A stretch of DNA of 64,000 nucleotides, taken from positions 11,569,139-11,633,138 of the forward strand of contig CM030717.1 in the NCBI GenBank assembly GCA_017979445.1, written 5' to 3'. How positions within the stretch are numbered: the first letter of the stretch is position 1; the number at the start of each line of letters is the position of its first letter. The notes under the pieces were generated by a model that made no database searches, was not told the origin of the DNA, and was given only the letters and a program-made list of their open reading frames with translations. This stretch comes from Akebia trifoliata (lineage: Eukaryota > Streptophyta > Magnoliopsida > Ranunculales > Lardizabalaceae). The translations under genes and the position numbers were made by a program. Below are positions 59,260 through 64,000 of this stretch, piece by piece.

Positions 59260-60589
59260 TTATATTATGGGCTAATCTAATCTTATAAAAATGTCCTGTA
59301 CTCCACTTAGAGCTTGGCCTCTAATATTTTTTTCTACTACCTCTCACTAGTGTAGTCAATGGATTGAGTACGAATATGATTGCTGTTGATTTATGATCAT
59401 GTTGATGAGGATTGAATCCAATGCTTATCGAAATGAGTTCTTATTAAATTGAATTTTATCAGATCTTAGTATTATTATCTAAATCGAATCCAATAACAAT
59501 TAGATCGGGTTTGGATCAAATAAATCAAATTTGATATATAAAGAATCTAAATAATCTTCATATATTAAATAAAAATGTGTAACATGATTTATACATTTTC
59601 TCATAATTTCTAGAATTGGACCCCTATCAGATTGGGACATGGTTGATCTAGAATCGATCTGATAGATTGTTGGACTAGAACAGATCAAATTTAGGGTCTA
59701 ATTAATCCCTCCAAACCTTTCATCTTGGCACCATATTAATAGTTTGTTAGAATAATTTATGTGGGCCACCTTTTGTTGGACCCACATTATAAAACATCTT
59801 GATCCATGAATCCCAGCCATTAGATTTAAGTGCTCTTCCATTGTGAGCTTGGAATCAAGACATTTTTACAACAAAATAAAAATAAACATAAACATGACCA
59901 AAATAATTGAATCCATCATTTGGAATCACTCATCAAGCAGGCAGAAGTTGCGTAGTATAACTACGCGGAGTACATTATCAGATTCTTCTGGAAGAAAGTA
60001 GAGGGTATAATTAGGTAATTTGACTAACTTTTAGGGTTAAACAGCTGTCGTACTCTCAACAAAAATTTCATTCCAAAAACCAGACTTCAAGTTCAGGGGC
60101 AGGAAAACTAAACCTGGGGCCGTCCCAAGTTCCAACTCTTCTTTTTCAGTATGACGAAATTGTCCTTATGTTTGAACAATATGACTTTGTCAAAGTTTGG
60201 TAAAAAAACATGAAGGTGCCATCTGACAACAACTACCCAAACAAAATACAATATTTACTGCGTTTGACCTAACGACTATGATAAGGAAAGAAAGAAAAAA
60301 GTTGAATATTAGGACGGATAACCTTGAAATATGTTCACACGTTGGAATGCACAAGTTACATTGGAAATTGTATACCAAATTTACGGCTGAGATGGAAAGA
60401 TACCCTAACGTACTGATTTCTAGGAATCTTTGATTTTCTGTTTTTTTTTTTTTGTTAAAGTGTTTCCTAAGAGCACCTGATAAAATGCAATAAATACACT
60501 TTGAAAATTGGAATTTAAAGGTATTTTGATAAAAAAAATAATTTCTTAAACGGTATTTTCGATTCAAAATCCCATTTCCACGTGCATTA
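59260..60589. other. Intergenic, no gene recognised
   Basis: AT-rich, with a partial MITE end around 60460-60540 (AATAAATACACTTTGAAAAT, TTTAAAGGTATTTTGATAAA) related to the 44058-44203 element. Nothing coding was recognised. Confidence 0.4.
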
Positions 60590-60598
60590 ATTGCACTT

Positions 60599-60779
60599 GA
60601 GTCGTGCTAAAGTGACCTCAAGACTACACCTCATATAACACATATTGATATGAAAGTAGATAGAAATCATAGATGCTTTTTCACTTGTTTCTTGAGGAAA
60701 AGTATCTATGATTTCCATACACTTTCATATCAAGGCGTGCGAAGTGAGGTTCAATCCTGAGGTCACTGTAACATTATTC
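60599..60779. mobile_element. GTGCTNNAGTGACCTCA-family MITE, copy 4
   Basis: The ends GAGTCGTGCTAAAGTGACC and GGTCACTGTAACATTATTC form the family inverted repeat. ATTGCACTT flanks it exactly at 60590-60598 and 60780-60788, a perfect 9-bp duplication. The centre contains ATAGATGCTTTTTCACTTG, as in the other copies. Confidence 0.75.
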
Positions 60780-60814
60780 ATTGCACTTAATCGTGTAGGG
60801 CACATGATAACAAT

Positions 60815-61235
60815 GATGTTTTTAAATCTCGTCTGATACCAGATGACACGTTGTTATCGTTCAACAACAATACGATATAAAGTGTGTCTCAGGAATCACA
60901 TCATCTTGCAAGCTAAACGACATGTCTAGAATGATATTTTGAAAATCTCGAATGAATCAATATAACTTGATCAAGTCACAGGGGATTTTAATTAAAATAA
61001 TTAATTTTTCTAAAATTTAAATATTTATTATGTAAATGAATATGATTTTATGACTAAACATCTTCTAATCTATCTTATTTTATTAAAAACATAATTATTG
61101 TAATTTAAATATATGTGAATTATTATTACAAATCGAGTTTAATGGTTTGTCTCCTCCAACATGAGTTGACTCATCCGAAACAGCTCAATCCCTTCCATGG
61201 TCGAGACGATTTGTCAAACTGAGTTTTAAAACAAT
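60815..61235 (+). mobile_element. CATGGTTTTAAA-family MITE, long copy
   Basis: The ends GATGTTTTTAAATCTCG and GAGTTTTAAAACAAT match the family. Flanks GATAACAAT (60806-60814) and GTTAACAAG (61236-61244) match at 7 of 9 in the family register. The AT-rich middle is also found in the truncated 6136-6500 copy. Confidence 0.55.
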
Positions 61236-61244
61236 GTTAACAAG

Positions 61245-64000
61245 ACCCTTTCTTTTTTTATGCCTTCTGTCTAGGCATATCAATGGATGTTAGATTATAC
61301 TAAGGCTACAACTTGGGTGAACTGGCCCGAACTTAACCTGAGCTCAATCCAATTAATGGGCGAGCCTGACCCGAGTTATGTAGAAAATGAATTGAGCCTG
61401 GGTTAGAATATCTCAACCCAACCTCAATTTAGATTGAGCTCGGGTTAGGACTTGGGCAACCCAATTTTACCCAAACCTGATGCTACATACTAATATATAA
61501 ACATTTTTATATTAGTTAGAGATATTTCTTATTTAACTTTTTATTCCATCTTATTATTATAGCTTGTAGACAATTGAATATAGGCTTTGATTTAGTAAGA
61601 TTTGTCTAAATAGTATCTTTTAAGATGGATTTGAAGGTTGGATGCGATAATATTTACTAGTGATTTTCTTTTTAATGTTACATTTTTTTAAATATAAAAT
61701 TTATTTATTAATCAAAATAAAATTATGGTTATTCAACGAGTCCAACTGGATCAAATTGCCTAAAATTATCTAATTCGGGCTAACCTGAACTTAACCTGAA
61801 TTTAAAAGATCAAGCTCGAACTAAGTTTGGGTTAGGGAGCTTAAGGTCGATGGTTGGATTGAGTTGAGCTCAGGTTGAGTCTGGGTTTACCCTCCAACCT
61901 GCTCAAGTTGCAATCCTAGATTATACAAATCATATTGGAATAAATATTCCAACAATCAAACATTATTCAAAAAGTTTAAGATAGCAAATTCAAATTTGAA
62001 TAAAATTTTATATTCCCATCTTTATTGTTAAGGAATTCAACATCCAAGTATTCACTACCATGACAATAAGAATTAAAAAAAAAAAAAAACAAAAAAAAGA
62101 GTTGCTATTGGCACCCCACCTTTTTGACTTATTGCACCCCAAGTTTTTAAATTATTCATCACACCCTAATTAAAGATTAAAGCACACCATTCAAACATTA
62201 CAAAAATTTGGTTCAATTTATTACTTCAACAACATTACAAAGATGAAACACATGCATGTAAAATCCTAAATCTAATAAATAAAAATCTTAGAGAGAGATT
62301 GTTGGCACCCCAACTTTTACTTATTCTTAACCATTGACCCTTTTTTTTTATTGGAATGCAATAAGTAAAAGTTGGGGTGCCAAGTTTTGTTCAGTGAATT
62401 TGTGTATCTATCTCTATCTTTCCCTTATCTTTGTGATTCAAGTTGTGTTCAGTGAATTTGTTTTATAAAATCATGATTGTTGAAATAAATCTCAAGACAT
62501 TAATATTTTTTTTTTGAGTTTTCATCGAAAAACAATTAAAAAAAGAAGAAGAAAGAATTAGAATTGAACAAAAATATTATTTGAACAAATAAAATCATTT
62601 GATAAAGGCTGATAATAGAATTGAAATTCGGTGGGTACGGTATGTTTTATTTAAAAAATAAACTAGAAAAATGTGGGGGCAAAGATCTAACTAAGATTGC
62701 AACCTTTCTCCATAAGTTTAATTTGTCACTAATGGTGATTATTGGATTTGAATGGAGAAGATTTGCCAATTTACCCTTAATATTAAATCTCTACCTGACT
62801 TTTGGGTTGTTTGGAAATACTAATTTTTTAGACTAAACAAGGACCAATATCACAAAATTCGATTTTTTTTGGCAATTAAGATATTAATTTATTTAATCTA
62901 TAATTTATTGATTAATTGTTTAGTCTCCTTGTCCCTTCAACTTTATAGATTCCTTGACATTTTCCCCCTTAAGTCTCTTCAAGCTCAAAACTCTATTTCT
63001 TCTTCAGTTCAAAGTTTATGTCTTTTTTGCAAATTGTAATTTTTTTTTCCCTATAAATTCATTCTTCTTTTAATGTGTCAATGTTATACTTTCTTTTATT
63101 TTACATTTCTAAAATAAAAAAACATTGAGTTTTCCCTAAAACCCATTTGTCTTGAACTTCTAGGGTAATTTTTTTTTATTTTTATTTTTACCTTCTTTAA
63201 ACTTTCCCGAATTCATCCAAATTAAAATCAACCGAACCCTAAAATCGTAATTATTGAATTATGAACTTAGAGATTCATTCCAACTCATTGATTTATGCAT
63301 TAATGAACTAGTTCTATCCTTTTGTCTTTGTTTTTTATTTTCTTCTCATCGATAAACATATTTTAATGAGATCAGTAACTCAATGTTGGCGAGAATCGAA
63401 CTAAGGTCTAATTTAAACTATTATTATTTTTAGAATAATAATAATTATTAAATTGTTATTAGGGCCTAATATCATCTATTATAGTTTCAAAAACGTGGTC
63501 TCACGTAACTACGAAACAAGTTTTAAAAAGTTTATACCAGAATCAACCTTTATAGTACCCATTTTCGTCCGAAAATGCTAGTAATTCCAAAGTTTAGGAC
63601 CTTATCATGATATTTTTTTTATTATAACTAATTCAACTTGTGACAATGAAAGTATTGTTTTTTCTCCCAACCATTCCTTTTCAGTGGAGGGAAGAGCCCC
63701 CCCCCCCAAAAGTCTCCATCAATTTTGAACTATCGAGTTATCGATAACTTCTTGAATTAAATTAAAGGAATACCGCACCAACCACAGCTCTACTACTACT
63801 CATTTTTGTCGGTCAATTAGAACAAGTCCAAATGGGTTCAAGTAGATTTTGAATCGCGTTGGCTAAGCAAATTATGTTCCTCCACTCAATTTAAAAGGTG
63901 ACAAAAATTTTACAGCGACGACTGCCAACTTGACATAATCTTCCAATCAATGACAACCATGTGTCCTAACAATAAACCCAAGACTATTATAATAATGTAT
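61245..64000. other. Intergenic right end, no gene recognised
   Basis: AT-rich, with Leu/Pro-codon-like simple stretches (AACCTGAACTTAACCTGA, GGGCTAACCTGA) at 61330-61910 that look repetitive rather than coding. Poly-A and poly-T runs are common, and a run of 11 C lies near 63697-63707. No coding similarity. Confidence 0.45.
62104..62384. mobile_element. Hairpin MITE (GGCACCCCAACTTTTAC type)
   Basis: TTGGCACCCCAACTTTTACT at 62302 pairs with AGTAAAAGTTGGGGTGCCAA ending near 62384. A third related end (TTGGCACCCCACCTTTTTGA) lies at 62110. It could be one element with a duplicated left end or two overlapping insertions. Confidence 0.55.

Noticed and set aside
60190..60567. 125-codon minus-strand open frame
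   Set aside because: Lys/Phe/Ile-rich composition expected from AT-rich DNA, includes a homopolymer-coded run, no recognised motif.
1..64000. CRISPR array, operon or bacterial-style system
   Set aside because: Intron-containing plant genes throughout; the only regular repeats are transposon-internal or microsatellite.

Overview
The window is nuclear DNA from a flowering plant. It is AT-rich, the genes have many introns, their proteins are plant-type, and most of the rest is transposon-derived repeat. The species cannot be named from the sequence. I rebuilt exons by hand from GT/AG boundaries, reading-frame phase and remembered family sequence, and no search was run.

Four genes can be followed from start to stop. 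(1) Minus strand 10249-12608: a mitochondrial inner-membrane signal peptidase of the IMP2 type, 4 coding exons, 169 aa, with its 5' UTR exon probably near 13.7-13.86 kb. (2) Plus strand 19207-22438: a plant HMGB chromatin protein, 7 coding exons, 165 aa, with a 5' UTR intron. (3) Minus strand 41447-46065: a cytochrome P450 of the CYP90A1 (CPD) type, a brassinosteroid enzyme, 8 coding exons. Exon 4 is one base short of the length its frame needs, so the gene as sequenced is frameshifted. (4) Minus strand 51845-57662: a RING-type E3 ubiquitin ligase of the AIRP2 type, 5 coding exons, 242 aa, with a 3.5 kb first intron. The first 41 bases encode a 14-residue piece of another brassinosteroid P450 (CYP90B1/DWF4 type), cut off by a GA-rich repeat.

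The rest is mainly mobile DNA, and several copies can be delimited by target-site duplications (TSDs). Region by region: 0.36-1.7 kb holds three TA-embedded elements built from one palindromic module; 1.85 kb a tRNA-derived retroposon; 5.9-9.1 kb nested hAT-like debris; 25-27.8 kb a decayed LINE, an organelle-like segment and another palindromic-module element; 30.6-32.1 kb a 5'-truncated LINE with an open zf-RVT/RNase H reading frame; 33.1-34.3 kb a hAT element with 117-bp internal repeats; 36.1-37.2 kb a 1067-bp foldback element; 58-61 kb a SINE and several MITEs. Two MITE families recur with about 9-bp TSDs, as expected for Mutator-like elements: one of 174-181 bp (four copies) and one with CATGGTTTTAAA termini (about six copies).

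The genes look like independent plant genes, not an operon or cluster. IMP2 and HMGB are transcribed divergently. CYP90A1 and AIRP2 lie in the same orientation, separated by 5.8 kb. The presence of both a CYP90A gene and a CYP90B fragment is notable but is not evidence of a pathway cluster.
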